Of a stretch of DNA of 64,000 nt, positions 17,257 to 26,535 are shown piece after piece. Origin of the DNA: Candidatus Zhuqueibacterota bacterium (lineage in GTDB: Bacteria > Zhuqueibacterota > Zhuqueibacteria > Oceanimicrobiales > Oceanimicrobiaceae); assembly GCA_029262055.1 (NCBI GenBank), contig JAJDAD010000040.1, positions 23,264-87,263 of the forward strand, given 5' to 3'. The notes below the pieces were generated by a model, which made no database searches, was not told the origin of the DNA, and saw nothing but the letters and a program-made list of their open reading frames with translations. Made by a program: the position numbers and the translations under genes. How positions within the stretch are numbered: position 1 is the first letter of the stretch; every line of letters starts with the position of its first letter.

Positions 17257-18411
17257 TTGAGCGAATTTGCCGCTAGAAAACCTATCCTGGACAGTGAGAG
17301 ACGTCTAGTTGCTTACGAAATTTTCAGCCAGTCAGGATACGAATCGTTTTATGAGCAGCTTCCGATAATCTGTCGAGGCAGGGCTGCTCTGATTGATTTT
17401 CCGCACGGACTCGCTTCCAAACAAGTTATCGATCTGTTCCCTGGAGACGCGATCTCATTTATATTGCGCGGTTCCGGTACCATAAGTGAGTCGATACTGC
17501 AATCCTGCCAGGCCCTGAAGGCTGCCGGCCACAAAATGTATGCTGACCTCGCTTGCCTCTCCATGAACTATCATACTCTAATAGATGTCATCAACGTTGT
17601 GCAGGTTGCATTCGACAAAGTCCCCGAAGACAAACGAAGAGCAATAGCAGAGAAATTCTCGGAGAAAGGCGTTGAACTGTACGCGACGGGCATAGATACC
17701 ATAGGCACTTTTTCCCTGGCAAAGAAACTTGGCTATCGTCAATTTCAAGGCTATTTTTTTGCTAGACCCGGTGCCGTCTCGATCAAAACCGTCTCGCCCA
17801 ACAAGGCGCAATGTCTTCTGTTACTCAAAGAAGTGGCAGGGATAGACTTTAATCTGGACCGGGTTAGCACCCTGATCAAGAATGAAGTTACTTTATCCTA
17901 CAAACTGCTGAGTTATATTAACTCCGCGTTTTTCAGCTTGCCCCAGAAGGTCAAAGATGTCAGACACGCACTCAGCCTGCTGGGCAGGGAAACAATACGT
18001 AAGTGGGTGTCTTTGCTTGCTATGAATATTGCCGCAGAAGATAAACCCAATGAATTGATCGTTATGTCGCTGACCAGAGCTAGCTTTTTCGAATTATTGG
18101 CGCCGGGCCTGGGCTTGACGGACCGCAGCAGCGACCTATTCCTTCTGGGAATGTTTTCTTTACTAGATGCATTCCTGGACCAATCTATGGCTGAAGTCCT
18201 CGCAGGTCTTCCGATTGACGAAGATATAAAGCTTGCACTGGTCGAAGAAACAGGACCCCTGGCGTCGGCCTACGCACTGGGACGTGCCTACGAAAATGGT
18301 GATTGGGACAAGGTTGGTGACCTTGTAGCAGACCTCCCGATAGAGGCCGAGCAGATGTCTGCTGTGTTTGCGCAGGCGGCCCAGATAGCGAACGCAACCC
18401 TGAAGCTGTAA
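17257..18411 (+). CDS. EAL-like/HDOD signalling protein (YuxH type)
   Basis: This 384-residue soluble protein has a reduced EAL-like domain (about 1-185, beginning ARKPILDSERRLVAYEIFSQ) and an HDOD domain (about 190-380). In a true phosphodiesterase the first motif would be EALLR; here it is EIFSQ, and later metal ligands also appear lost, so it is probably catalytically dead. HDOD proteins act in signalling, often linked to motility or c-di-GMP. The only in-frame start is TTG 17257, since stops lie just upstream, and it has no clear Shine-Dalgarno site. It is a single gene. Confidence 0.8.
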   Translation: MSEFAARKPILDSERRLVAYEIFSQSGYESFYEQLPIICRGRAALIDFPHGLASKQVIDLFPGDAISFILRGSGTISESILQSCQALKAAGHKMYADLACLSMNYHTLIDVINVVQVAFDKVPEDKRRAIAEKFSEKGVELYATGIDTIGTFSLAKKLGYRQFQGYFFARPGAVSIKTVSPNKAQCLLLLKEVAGIDFNLDRVSTLIKNEVTLSYKLLSYINSAFFSLPQKVKDVRHALSLLGRETIRKWVSLLAMNIAAEDKPNELIVMSLTRASFFELLAPGLGLTDRSSDLFLLGMFSLLDAFLDQSMAEVLAGLPIDEDIKLALVEETGPLASAYALGRAYENGDWDKVGDLVADLPIEAEQMSAVFAQAAQIANATLKL

Positions 18412-18519
18412 TTCCGGGACACTTCAATCCGAATAGAAGTGTGGTCTTCGTCCTGAATGGAAATGAATGGGCCGCCCCAGGAGGATAGGGCAACCCTGTG
18501 AAGCAAGTGAAGCGACATT

Positions 18520-19983
18520 CTATTTTGCCGATACCATCTTTTGTGATTGTCGATGAACGTGACCCTGATTCAGGCTGTTTAACGCATTGAAGTTGGAAGC
18601 TTTCTTGTACCATTCCTCGGCTTTTTTGCGATCTCCGCTTCCTTCATAAGCCATCGCAATCCGGAATAGATTCATGGGGTTTTGCTGATTGGCTTGCTGC
18701 AGTTCTTCTAGCGCGCGGGTGTGATTTTGTTCAGCTGCGGCCACCCGTCCTGCCAATTGATGCGAGAACATGATTTGGAACTTATTCTGTGCCGCCGTTG
18801 CCTGCTTGGCGAACTCTGCGGTATGTTTTTTGGCGGTTGCCAAATCATTTTCGCCCAAAGCGACGCCTGCCAGATTGAAGAGATGAAAGCGCTCGGCCAG
18901 TTCCTTCTGTTCTTTTGACTGGCCTGATTTGCGAATGGCTTCGATGGATTTGTTGTAATGCGTCAGTGCTTTTTTCGGTTGACCAAACTCTGCCAGAATG
19001 TTTCCCATGCGAGCATAATCGCCTGCTGCCGCAGCGGCATCGTCGATCTTTTCGGCCAGAGCAAGTATTTTCTCTTGCTCATTCAAAGCCATGTCCAGAT
19101 CGCCTTCGTAGACGTAGGATACTGCCCGTGCGAAATGCGCGGCACGCCGTTGCCCATCGTTTGCCGCGACTGCGGACATTTCCTCAAGTTGTTTTCGGGC
19201 CGCTGAGTAATCGCCAATTGAATTGTAGCCGGTAGCGATCCCCACATGCGAAGCGACGAATGTTGCATCTTGTTGCAACGCCTTCATGTAGTTTTTGATT
19301 GATTCTTCGTACTTGCCCATTTTCAGGAGAAGCTCGGCGTACGAGTCGTATGGGTTGGGATCCTTCGGGATCAACTCTATGTATTTCTTGAACGTTCGCT
19401 CAGCATCCTCGTAGCGGTTGAGGAATCGGTAAGCATATCCAAGTTGATTGTACGGTTGAGAGAAACCAGGGTTGATTTTGATCGCCTTCTCATACTGTCC
19501 AATCGCTTTGTTCCAATCCTGTTGCCCGAAGTAGTGTCCACCCAGTAGGTTTTGGGCACGTTCATCCATGGGGTATTGCTTTGCCAGCTCCTGATATAGT
19601 TCGCGCTGTTTTACGGGATCGCCGTTCGCGCCCGCCTCCTGTCCTTTGATCCAAAGGCGCTCCGCTTTCGACACTTTGTCTGCCAGAGCAGTGGCTTGAC
19701 CCAGCGCAGCAAAGAACTCCTTCGCACTTGTCGATGTGAGGGCGAGATTCAAATGCGCAATCGCAAAGTTCGGGTCCTCGGCCAGGGCTTTTTGAAAGTG
19801 CTCCCGCGCCTCGACCGCTTTTAACCTTTCTGCCAGGTCGCGCCCGCTTAGAAAAAGCTCACGTGCTCTTTTCGACTTGGTTGTTATGGGGATTTTACCG
19901 CCCTCGTCCGCGGACGCAGTGCAGCCAATCAGAAACAGCATGCAACACAGCAGAGCGCATGCTACCATTGTCTTGTTGTTCAT
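18520..19983 (-). CDS. TPR-repeat lipoprotein
   Basis: This 487-residue protein has a lipoprotein signal (lipobox LIGC, cysteine near residue 21) and about nine to ten tetratricopeptide repeats through its length (for example PYNQLGYAYRFLNRYEDAER). It is probably an envelope scaffold. GGAGAGGA precedes the ATG. It lies about 350 bp downstream of the LytTR regulator on the same strand; a functional link to the two-component system is possible but not shown. Confidence 0.85.
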   Translation of the reverse strand: MNNKTMVACALLCCMLFLIGCTASADEGGKIPITTKSKRARELFLSGRDLAERLKAVEAREHFQKALAEDPNFAIAHLNLALTSTSAKEFFAALGQATALADKVSKAERLWIKGQEAGANGDPVKQRELYQELAKQYPMDERAQNLLGGHYFGQQDWNKAIGQYEKAIKINPGFSQPYNQLGYAYRFLNRYEDAERTFKKYIELIPKDPNPYDSYAELLLKMGKYEESIKNYMKALQQDATFVASHVGIATGYNSIGDYSAARKQLEEMSAVAANDGQRRAAHFARAVSYVYEGDLDMALNEQEKILALAEKIDDAAAAAGDYARMGNILAEFGQPKKALTHYNKSIEAIRKSGQSKEQKELAERFHLFNLAGVALGENDLATAKKHTAEFAKQATAAQNKFQIMFSHQLAGRVAAAEQNHTRALEELQQANQQNPMNLFRIAMAYEGSGDRKKAEEWYKKASNFNALNSLNQGHVHRQSQKMVSAK

Positions 19984-20332
19984 GGTCCTCTCCAGGTAGG
20001 TTATGAAAAAGCGTGACTACTTTGCAGAAATAGGAACCGGCGGAGGTTCCTAAGTCCGGTGAATAGTTTAATAGCTCGGGACGGACATCCAAGAAAAAGG
20101 GCTAAACTTCGGGGCGACTTGCTCGCCCTTTACGCCTTATACGTGGCAAAACTACCGGGTTTTCACGGTATCGGATAACTTGCAGCATAAACATTGTAAA
20201 AGGCAGGTCTGATGTATAATCGGTAGGAACTGCCGGGGTAGATCATCCTTGTCGGCCTGAGCCATCCGCGCAAATCTGGGGATAGGAACACCCTGTTTTC
20301 TATTTCCCGCAGTCAGGCTTGGTGCCGGTGAG
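19984..20332. other. intergenic region without a gene
   Basis: I see no credible ORF in these ~350 bp. A GGGCGA-CTTGC-TCGCCC hairpin at 20112-20128 lies between the response-regulator gene and the TPR gene and might end or attenuate transcription, but it has no proper T-tract. Confidence 0.5.
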
Positions 20333-21121
20333 CTAGAAAGGTTGGGAGATTCGTTCGAGCAGCTCTTTACGCTTGTCACGGGAAACCGGGACCTTCATGT
20401 TGCCGCTGACAACTACGCAGCCCCCTTCGCCATCAGTGCCGAAACTGGAGCCACCACGGATGTACTCCTGCAAGTGATTGAGATTAACAAGGTAGGAGCG
20501 ATGCGTGCGCAGAAAGTTGTAGTCTGCCAGCAATTCCTGGAGCTCCTTTAGAGTCTTGGAGATGAGTTCCAGTTTCTTCCTGTCTCTGAGAAATACCGTC
20601 GTGTAATTGCCTTCGGCCTTGCAGACGACGATATCATCAATCTGGTGAAACGTTACACCCTTCCAGGTTGCAAAGCCGATCTTTTGCGGCTTTGACGTTT
20701 CGTTTTGCAGATTCTCCATCAAGGTTCTGAGTCTTGGGTCGGTGCCCGCATTGTTGTTCTTGCTAGCGACTCGTTCTTTGGCCCGGGTCACGGCCTCCTG
20801 CAATTCCTCGATATCGATCGGTTTCAAGAGATAATCGAGAGCACAAGCCCGGATGGCTCGTATCGCGTACTCATCGTATGCGGTGGCAAAGATCAGCTCC
20901 GGCGCCGGGTCCGGTAACTGGTCAAGCAAGGCAAAGCCGTCTTCGTTCGGCATCACGATATCCAGAAAGACGACGTCCGGATTCGATTCCCTGATTTTCT
21001 CTATTCCCGCGGCGACCGAGTCAGCCATAGCGAGGATTTCGACGTCGGTACAATACTCGTCGAGCAGATTACGCAGAAGTTTTCTGCCTTTTTCTTCGTC
21101 GTCGATTATGATTGCTTTCAT
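20333..21121 (-). CDS. LytTR-family response regulator
   Basis: This 262-residue protein has a receiver domain (about 1-120: acidic pair D7-D8, phospho-acceptor D54 in VVFLDIVMP, and the conserved lysine in DYLLKPID). A LytTR DNA-binding domain follows at about 155-260 (VCKAEGNYTTVFL, FLRTHRSYLVNL). Its start overlaps the kinase stop by 4 bp (ATGA). It is phosphorylated by the neighbouring kinase and binds direct repeats in target promoters. Targets are unknown; nearby surface genes are candidates. Confidence 0.92.
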   Translation of the reverse strand: MKAIIIDDEEKGRKLLRNLLDEYCTDVEILAMADSVAAGIEKIRESNPDVVFLDIVMPNEDGFALLDQLPDPAPELIFATAYDEYAIRAIRACALDYLLKPIDIEELQEAVTRAKERVASKNNNAGTDPRLRTLMENLQNETSKPQKIGFATWKGVTFHQIDDIVVCKAEGNYTTVFLRDRKKLELISKTLKELQELLADYNFLRTHRSYLVNLNHLQEYIRGGSSFGTDGEGGCVVVSGNMKVPVSRDKRKELLERISQPF

Positions 21122-24100
21122 TTTTCTCCGGGCCTTTTGGTGTACTCATTCTCGATTGGGATAACAATCTTCACCCTGGTGCCGGAAGCCTTGTGGTCTT
21201 GTCCGGCCAAGTCGATCACTTCTATACCGCGCCCGTTCCTGCGTATTGCGTTCAAGGTTTTCAGACGCTCTTGCGACACCTTCATTCCCGTTGAATGGTG
21301 ACCGGCCTTATGCTTACCCTTGTTCTCCAGGCTTTTCTCGATGCCAATGCCATTGTCCTCGATCCAGCATTCGATGGCTCCGTCTGCCAGGCTGAGCCTG
21401 ACGTTTAACGCACCCTTGGTTCGCTTAAACCGGAGGCCGTGTTGAATTGCATTCTCCACAAAAGGTTGAATTAACAGAGTTGGGATCTCCATGTTGTGAA
21501 CGTCGATGGCAGGATCGATTTCCAGGGTATAGTTGAACTTGCCTTCGAAACGTAACTTCTCCAATTCCAGATAAAGCCTGAGTGCGTCCAGTTCTTCCGA
21601 AATAGTCAAGGAGGATTTTTCAGAGTTGTCGAGGATCTTTCTGATCAGCTTGGAAAACTTCGAAAGATAACGATAAGCGGATTTTGGCTCGTTGCTCGAA
21701 ATGTAGTACTGAATAGAATTGATGGTGTTAAACACAAAGTGTGGATTCATTTGGGCGCGCAACGCCTTCAATTTGAGTTCCGAGAACTTGCGCTCCAGCG
21801 AGGCTTTTTTCTTTTCTTTTTCCTTCAAACGAATCACAAACAGGATCGCCAACGACATAGCCGTTGTCGCCGCCAGCCAGCGAAACCACCAGGTTTGCCA
21901 GAAAGGTGGCGTCACGACAAAGTGCAGGGATGTGCCGGTTTCGTTCCAGATACCATCACTGTTTGTCCCCTTGACGTGGAACACATACTCGCCCGGCTGC
22001 AAGTTGGTAAATGTGGCAGCGCGTTTGTTCTCACAATAAATCCAGTCATCGTGCAGGCCCGCAAGTTTGTAGGCATATTGATTTCGCAACGGGTTGGTGT
22101 AATCGAGGGCTGAATATTCAAATGTAATGAAATTATCCCTATAAGAGAATTGCAGCGGGCGCCCGTCGCTAGCGGTCCAATCGACTCTTTGGTCAAAGCG
22201 TTTCACTCCGGCGATCACTACCGGCGGAATGTACTGATTGTCACGGACGCTGTCAGGATGAAAAGCGTTAAACCCATTCACACCGCCAAAGAACATTTCT
22301 CCGCTGGTCGATTTGAAATAAGCGCCTGTGTTGAATTCACTGCTCTGCAAACCATCATCGATTGTGAAATTTCGAAGCATTCCCGTTCTTGTATCCAGCC
22401 TGGACAGCCCGCGGTTTGAGCTTGCCCAGATGTTTTGTTTGTCATCCACCAGGATACCGTAGATGACATTGTTTGGCAGGCCATGTCGCGTGGTGTAATT
22501 TTGAAACATTCCTGTTGCCGGGTCGAGCTTGTTGAGTCCATAGTAGGTGCCAACCCAGATGATTCCGGCGGCATCGATGGCCAGGGACAAGGCATAATTG
22601 ATACTTAGGCTGTTAGAGTCTTCCGGGTCATGCCGGTAGCGTGTAAACGTTGCTGTTTTTCTGTCAAATCTATTTAGTCCGCCTGCGCTTGTGGCCAACC
22701 ACAAGTAACCCTGTTGATCCTCGGCGATTGCGAGCACCGTGTTGCCTGCAATACTGGAGCTGTTTCCGGGTTCGTTCATGTAACGTTCAAAACTCTCTGA
22801 TTCGGGCACGAAACGATTGAGCCCTTGCCCGGTAGTGCCGATCCAGAGCCGTTCGTCCGAGTCGATAAAGAGGGTTCGCACCTGCGTGTCCAGCCACGTC
22901 TCAGCAGAAGAATTGCCGATTTCGTGACTCTGGAAGGCGGCGGTTTTGCGGTCAAATCGACCTAGCCCACCATCTGTCCCGACCCAAATAGCCCCGTCTC
23001 TATCTTCGATTATTGAAAATACCGAGTTGCCGGGCAGGCTGGCTGGATCGGCGGGATCATGCGTGAAAGTCAGATGGTCGTTTTGCGTCCGGTCGAAGGT
23101 GTTCAACCCCTCTCCCCCAGTTCCTATCCAGAGCATACCGGCGGAGTCTTCGAAAATCGACCAGACCAGGTTTCCTCTGAGTGCCCCGGAAAGCCCACTC
23201 GTGTTCTTGTAGTGAATGAACTTGATCTTGTCAGGGTCATACTTGCTGATGCCGCCACCACTGGTGCCTGCCCACAATGTTCCCGAATCGTCAATATGCA
23301 GCGAGCTGACGGCGTCGTTCCTGAGGCTGGCCGGTTCCAGCGGGTCATTCCTGTACTGAGTGAAGACGCTGGTTTTGCCGGAGCTGTGCAAGGATGCGAT
23401 GGGCGCCCGATTGAGGCCCCTGTTTTCTGTCGCGACCCAAAGGTAGCCCTGTTTGTCTTCGACCAGGTCCGTGATCGCGGTGCTGCTCAAGCTTGCAGCG
23501 TCGTTTGGGTCATGGCTGAAGATGGCAACAGTGTTGCTTCCGGAATATAGCCTCAGCAGGCCGTACGGGAAGGCCACAATCCACACCGCACCGCGGCTAT
23601 CCCTTCGGATTTTGGAGATGAACGTCGGCAGCACAACATCGCCGTTTCGGTTCCGCAGTGGAAGTTCAGAAAAGGTCTCTCGCCGGTAGTCAAAGGCCAG
23701 AAGTCTTGTGGCAGTGCTGACCAGTATCTGCCCAGATTCTCCCACAGCCAGGGACGTCATCCATCTTAGGTTCGGGCCGACTCCACCGGGTTGGAAGTGG
23801 CGAAACGTGTTTGTTTTTGAAATGAACTTCACCAAGCCGTGCCGGGAAGCCAACCAAAGGACACCGTAATCGTCGACAAGCATATCCCGGACCGTGTTCG
23901 ATTCTGCGCCCACAGAGGCAGTGAGGGCCTCTCCATAGTGGTGAAAAATGCCCTGGTCGACTTCTAATTTATCAAGCCGGCCGCCCTCCATTGAAACCCA
24001 AATATTGCCGGAGCTGTCCTCGCACAGCGCACGCACTGTATTTGCTCCAATCGATGTCGAATCTTGCGGGTCATGGTAGTATATGATAAAATCGATGCCG

Positions 24101-24321
24101 TCAAATTTGTTCAGGCCATCCTGAGTGCCGATCCAGATGAAACCGCGGCTATCCTGCAGGATAGCGGTGCCCGAACTCTGGGACAAGCCCTGGTCGACGG
24201 AGATGTGCTCAAATTCGACTGTCCCTGTCTGCGCACAGATGTTACCAGGGGCACCGATGCAAAGCGGGAGCAGGCCGAGCAGTGAGGCGGCGAAGTTTCC
24301 AAATCTGAGTCTGAAGAACAT
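21118..24321 (-). CDS. beta-propeller sensor histidine kinase (LytS type)
   Basis: This 1067-residue kinase has a signal sequence (about 1-30) and a periplasmic sensor of about 700 residues made of two-component-regulator propeller repeats (such as GFIWIGTQDGLNKFD). A Y_Y_Y domain at about 735-800 is followed by one transmembrane helix near 805-830, the His_kinase domain with H861 in QMNPHFVFN, and an HATPase_c domain with N957 in FVENAIQHGL. This resembles the periplasmic part of Bacteroidota glycan sensors, but there is no AraC output domain; the output is the adjacent LytTR regulator. The ligand is unknown, though the GH113-like gene nearby makes a glycan plausible. Confidence 0.92.
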   Translation of the reverse strand: MFFRLRFGNFAASLLGLLPLCIGAPGNICAQTGTVEFEHISVDQGLSQSSGTAILQDSRGFIWIGTQDGLNKFDGIDFIIYYHDPQDSTSIGANTVRALCEDSSGNIWVSMEGGRLDKLEVDQGIFHHYGEALTASVGAESNTVRDMLVDDYGVLWLASRHGLVKFISKTNTFRHFQPGGVGPNLRWMTSLAVGESGQILVSTATRLLAFDYRRETFSELPLRNRNGDVVLPTFISKIRRDSRGAVWIVAFPYGLLRLYSGSNTVAIFSHDPNDAASLSSTAITDLVEDKQGYLWVATENRGLNRAPIASLHSSGKTSVFTQYRNDPLEPASLRNDAVSSLHIDDSGTLWAGTSGGGISKYDPDKIKFIHYKNTSGLSGALRGNLVWSIFEDSAGMLWIGTGGEGLNTFDRTQNDHLTFTHDPADPASLPGNSVFSIIEDRDGAIWVGTDGGLGRFDRKTAAFQSHEIGNSSAETWLDTQVRTLFIDSDERLWIGTTGQGLNRFVPESESFERYMNEPGNSSSIAGNTVLAIAEDQQGYLWLATSAGGLNRFDRKTATFTRYRHDPEDSNSLSINYALSLAIDAAGIIWVGTYYGLNKLDPATGMFQNYTTRHGLPNNVIYGILVDDKQNIWASSNRGLSRLDTRTGMLRNFTIDDGLQSSEFNTGAYFKSTSGEMFFGGVNGFNAFHPDSVRDNQYIPPVVIAGVKRFDQRVDWTASDGRPLQFSYRDNFITFEYSALDYTNPLRNQYAYKLAGLHDDWIYCENKRAATFTNLQPGEYVFHVKGTNSDGIWNETGTSLHFVVTPPFWQTWWFRWLAATTAMSLAILFVIRLKEKEKKKASLERKFSELKLKALRAQMNPHFVFNTINSIQYYISSNEPKSAYRYLSKFSKLIRKILDNSEKSSLTISEELDALRLYLELEKLRFEGKFNYTLEIDPAIDVHNMEIPTLLIQPFVENAIQHGLRFKRTKGALNVRLSLADGAIECWIEDNGIGIEKSLENKGKHKAGHHSTGMKVSQERLKTLNAIRRNGRGIEVIDLAGQDHKASGTRVKIVIPIENEYTKRPGEK

Positions 24322-24444
24322 GGCTCGTGCTATCAGCTTGTTATTCTATCGCTGTCGTTGGCAAGAGCTTGGTTGCCGTTTAAAGATCCCAATACTCCAC
24401 CAAACAATCTAATGCGAACCCACAAAAATGCAAGTCCTTTAATT

Positions 24445-24858
24445 TCAAGCGTAGAAGTTGCCGGATGAGCCGTCCGGTGCGCAGGGTGAGGCGAGGTTGG
24501 AACTCACTACTTGTGCCCGAACGCTGGCAGTCCTTGAGGAATGAAATCGCAAGTCGTATCCTCTCACATCTTCGCTGTCGGTCCAGAGCAGGACGCCACA
24601 GTTCTGCGAGGTTCCGTTTATCCAGCGCTGCGACACGGCCGTCAGGTCCCAGTTCTGCCAGCCAAACGGGGTTGTTTGGTCTATGAGCAGGGAGCTTTCA
24701 CTGTTTGCACTCGCATCTGCTCCGGTGCTACTATCTGCACATAGGGCGATGCCCAACTCGCATCCTCGTCCCATTCTACTAAAACATTCGTTACCTAAAT
24801 GGTACCTCGTCGAACGTTCCTTCATCCAAAATCGGTGAGATCTCAAGAACGCTCTCAT
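24445..24858 (-). pseudogene. decayed DNRLRE-like domain fragment
   Basis: The minus strand encodes a stretch resembling the C-terminal part of DNRLRE/CBM96-type domains: PFGWQNWDLTAVSQRWING, then NCGVLLW and GYDLRFHSS. A preceding conserved-looking piece, NVLVEWDEDASWASPY, lies in a different frame and is bounded by stops, so the reading frame is broken at about 24700-24760. No start or signal peptide precedes it; the LRR gene ends 15 bp upstream. It is best read as the remnant of a secreted adhesin-like or carbohydrate-binding protein. Confidence is moderate because the match is by eye. Confidence 0.42.
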
Positions 24859-24872
24859 CTTACGTCTACAGG

Positions 24873-26366
24873 TCAGAAGAATTCAAGCATCGGAAACCGT
24901 TCTTTAAGTTCGGTTCTCTCCTGCAATGAAAGACTGTCAGCGCTGAGAACCACTGACTTCAACTTGGGTAGCTTTAAAAGTTCCTCGGGAAGAGAACGCA
25001 CCCGAGTCCACGTGAGGATGATGGTTTCCAGATTATCACAATTAGCCAGTTCCGGTGGGATTCTTGAGATGTTGGTACTTGCCAGTTGTAGTGAACTCAA
25101 TAAACGTAAATGGCCTATTTGAGGTGGAAGTTCACTAATAGGGTTGCCGGTAAGATTCAATTCAATAAGGAATGGTAGCTCAAAAATGCCGATAGGAATT
25201 TCTTGAAGTAAATTGCCCGATAGTCGCAAAAATGTCAAATTTTTCAATTTTGAAATGGTGTTCGGTAAATCTCTAAGCCGATTTCTATCCAGATACAACC
25301 TTGATAGAGGGATTGCGTTTATTTCCGGGGGTAAAGCAGCGATATCGTTATCACTTAGATCAAGGTGTTTCAAATCCTCGATGTTCCATATCTCTGGTGG
25401 TAAATGAGTCAGATGATTATTTCTTAGAATAAGTGTTTCTAATCTTCTCATTGCGCCTATAGTGTTGGGCAAATTCAAAATCCCATTATCACTAGCATTT
25501 AAACGAACAAGATTAGCGCAATGCTTGAGATCAGAGGGCAGCGTGGTGAAATCGTTATCTGAAAGCTCTAGTTCGCGCAGATTCTTCAGGTTTCGGATTC
25601 CTGATGGTAGATAAGCTAGGTCATTGCTAGACAGGTCTAACATTTCCAGAAAAGTCATACTTCCAATCTCGTCCGGCAAATCTCGCAACTGGTTGATCGC
25701 TAGATCCAATTCAGCCAAACTGCTCAACTCGCCTATCTGATTCGGTATCATCGATATCTCATTACCGGCGAGGTTAAGATATTGCAAGTTTCCGAGACTG
25801 CCGATCTCGTTCGGTATCTCTTCGATATTATTGTTTTCTAGATTTAGGATAAGTAACTCTTGGAGTCTATGCAGTCCAGATGGCAATTCGCTTAGTCTAG
25901 TAGCTCCCATGTCTAAGCCCTTAAGGTTTTCTAACTCGTAGAGAACATCTGGAAAATTCGCGAGAGGATTCCGACCTATTTTCAAGAGTTCCAAAGTCAT
26001 CAAGTTGCCAATACAACTTGGCACGTCCACAATGTTGTTATTGCTAACATCCAACTCCTCTAGCCGGGACAAACTGGCCAACTCGCAAGGCAGTCGATGC
26101 AGGCGATTGTCTCGAAGTTCCAGCCTCCGCAGCTTTTTAAAATTCCCAATTTCCGGAGGCAATTCCTCTAAACGAGTTAGCCACAAGAATGTAGATTCAT
26201 CTATTTCGTCCCAGCCAAAGTCTTTGTCTGTAAACTCACGGGAATTTAGTAAGAGGACCGTTACCGTATCCGCCTGAGCTAACTTTTGCTTAAATTGCCA
26301 CTTCATATTTTCAAACTCTACACATGAGCAGAGCAATGCTAAGAAAGAAAGATAAAACAGTTTCAT
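24873..26366 (-). CDS. leucine-rich-repeat lipoprotein
   Basis: This 497-residue protein has a short lipoprotein signal (LALLCSC). From about residue 55 to the end it consists of about 17 leucine-rich repeats of 23 residues (consensus L..LPPEIG.L..L..L.L..N), the regular or 'Shoc2-like' type found in some environmental bacteria. I start it at ATG 26366; the open frame upstream lacks a signal peptide and covers the repeat at 26431. It is probably surface-exposed and binds protein or glycan. Its AT-richer repeats differ from neighbouring genes, hinting at acquisition. It lies downstream of the GH113-like gene. Confidence 0.87.
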   Translation of the reverse strand: MKLFYLSFLALLCSCVEFENMKWQFKQKLAQADTVTVLLLNSREFTDKDFGWDEIDESTFLWLTRLEELPPEIGNFKKLRRLELRDNRLHRLPCELASLSRLEELDVSNNNIVDVPSCIGNLMTLELLKIGRNPLANFPDVLYELENLKGLDMGATRLSELPSGLHRLQELLILNLENNNIEEIPNEIGSLGNLQYLNLAGNEISMIPNQIGELSSLAELDLAINQLRDLPDEIGSMTFLEMLDLSSNDLAYLPSGIRNLKNLRELELSDNDFTTLPSDLKHCANLVRLNASDNGILNLPNTIGAMRRLETLILRNNHLTHLPPEIWNIEDLKHLDLSDNDIAALPPEINAIPLSRLYLDRNRLRDLPNTISKLKNLTFLRLSGNLLQEIPIGIFELPFLIELNLTGNPISELPPQIGHLRLLSSLQLASTNISRIPPELANCDNLETIILTWTRVRSLPEELLKLPKLKSVVLSADSLSLQERTELKERFPMLEFF

Positions 26367-26430
26367 CTCATTCCCGTGTCTTTCAAAAAGGAGCCTTGAA
26401 ACAAAAAGCTCGATTTCCCTTTTTCTAACG

Positions 26431-26468
26431 GTAGTCAAAGTAGGGTGGAGTCCTACTCCACCAGCCTT
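26431..26468. repeat. 38-bp hairpin repeat, copy 1
   Basis: This unit begins GTAGTCAAAGTAGG and contains the palindrome GTGGAGT-CCT-ACTCCAC. A second copy at 29526-29563 matches at 36 of 38 positions. It lies between the GH113-like and LRR genes. It looks like a small dispersed REP-type element. Confidence 0.6.
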
Positions 26469-26535
26469 GTTGCAAACCGCAACCCCATCATTGCAATTGA
26501 TACGAGAAGTCTGCAGCATCAGAACGGTAAGGTGC

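Noticed and set aside
20112..20128. GGGCGA/TCGCCC hairpin as an intrinsic terminator
   Set aside because: Short 6-bp stem and no adjacent T-tract on either strand; mentioned only as part of the intergenic entry.
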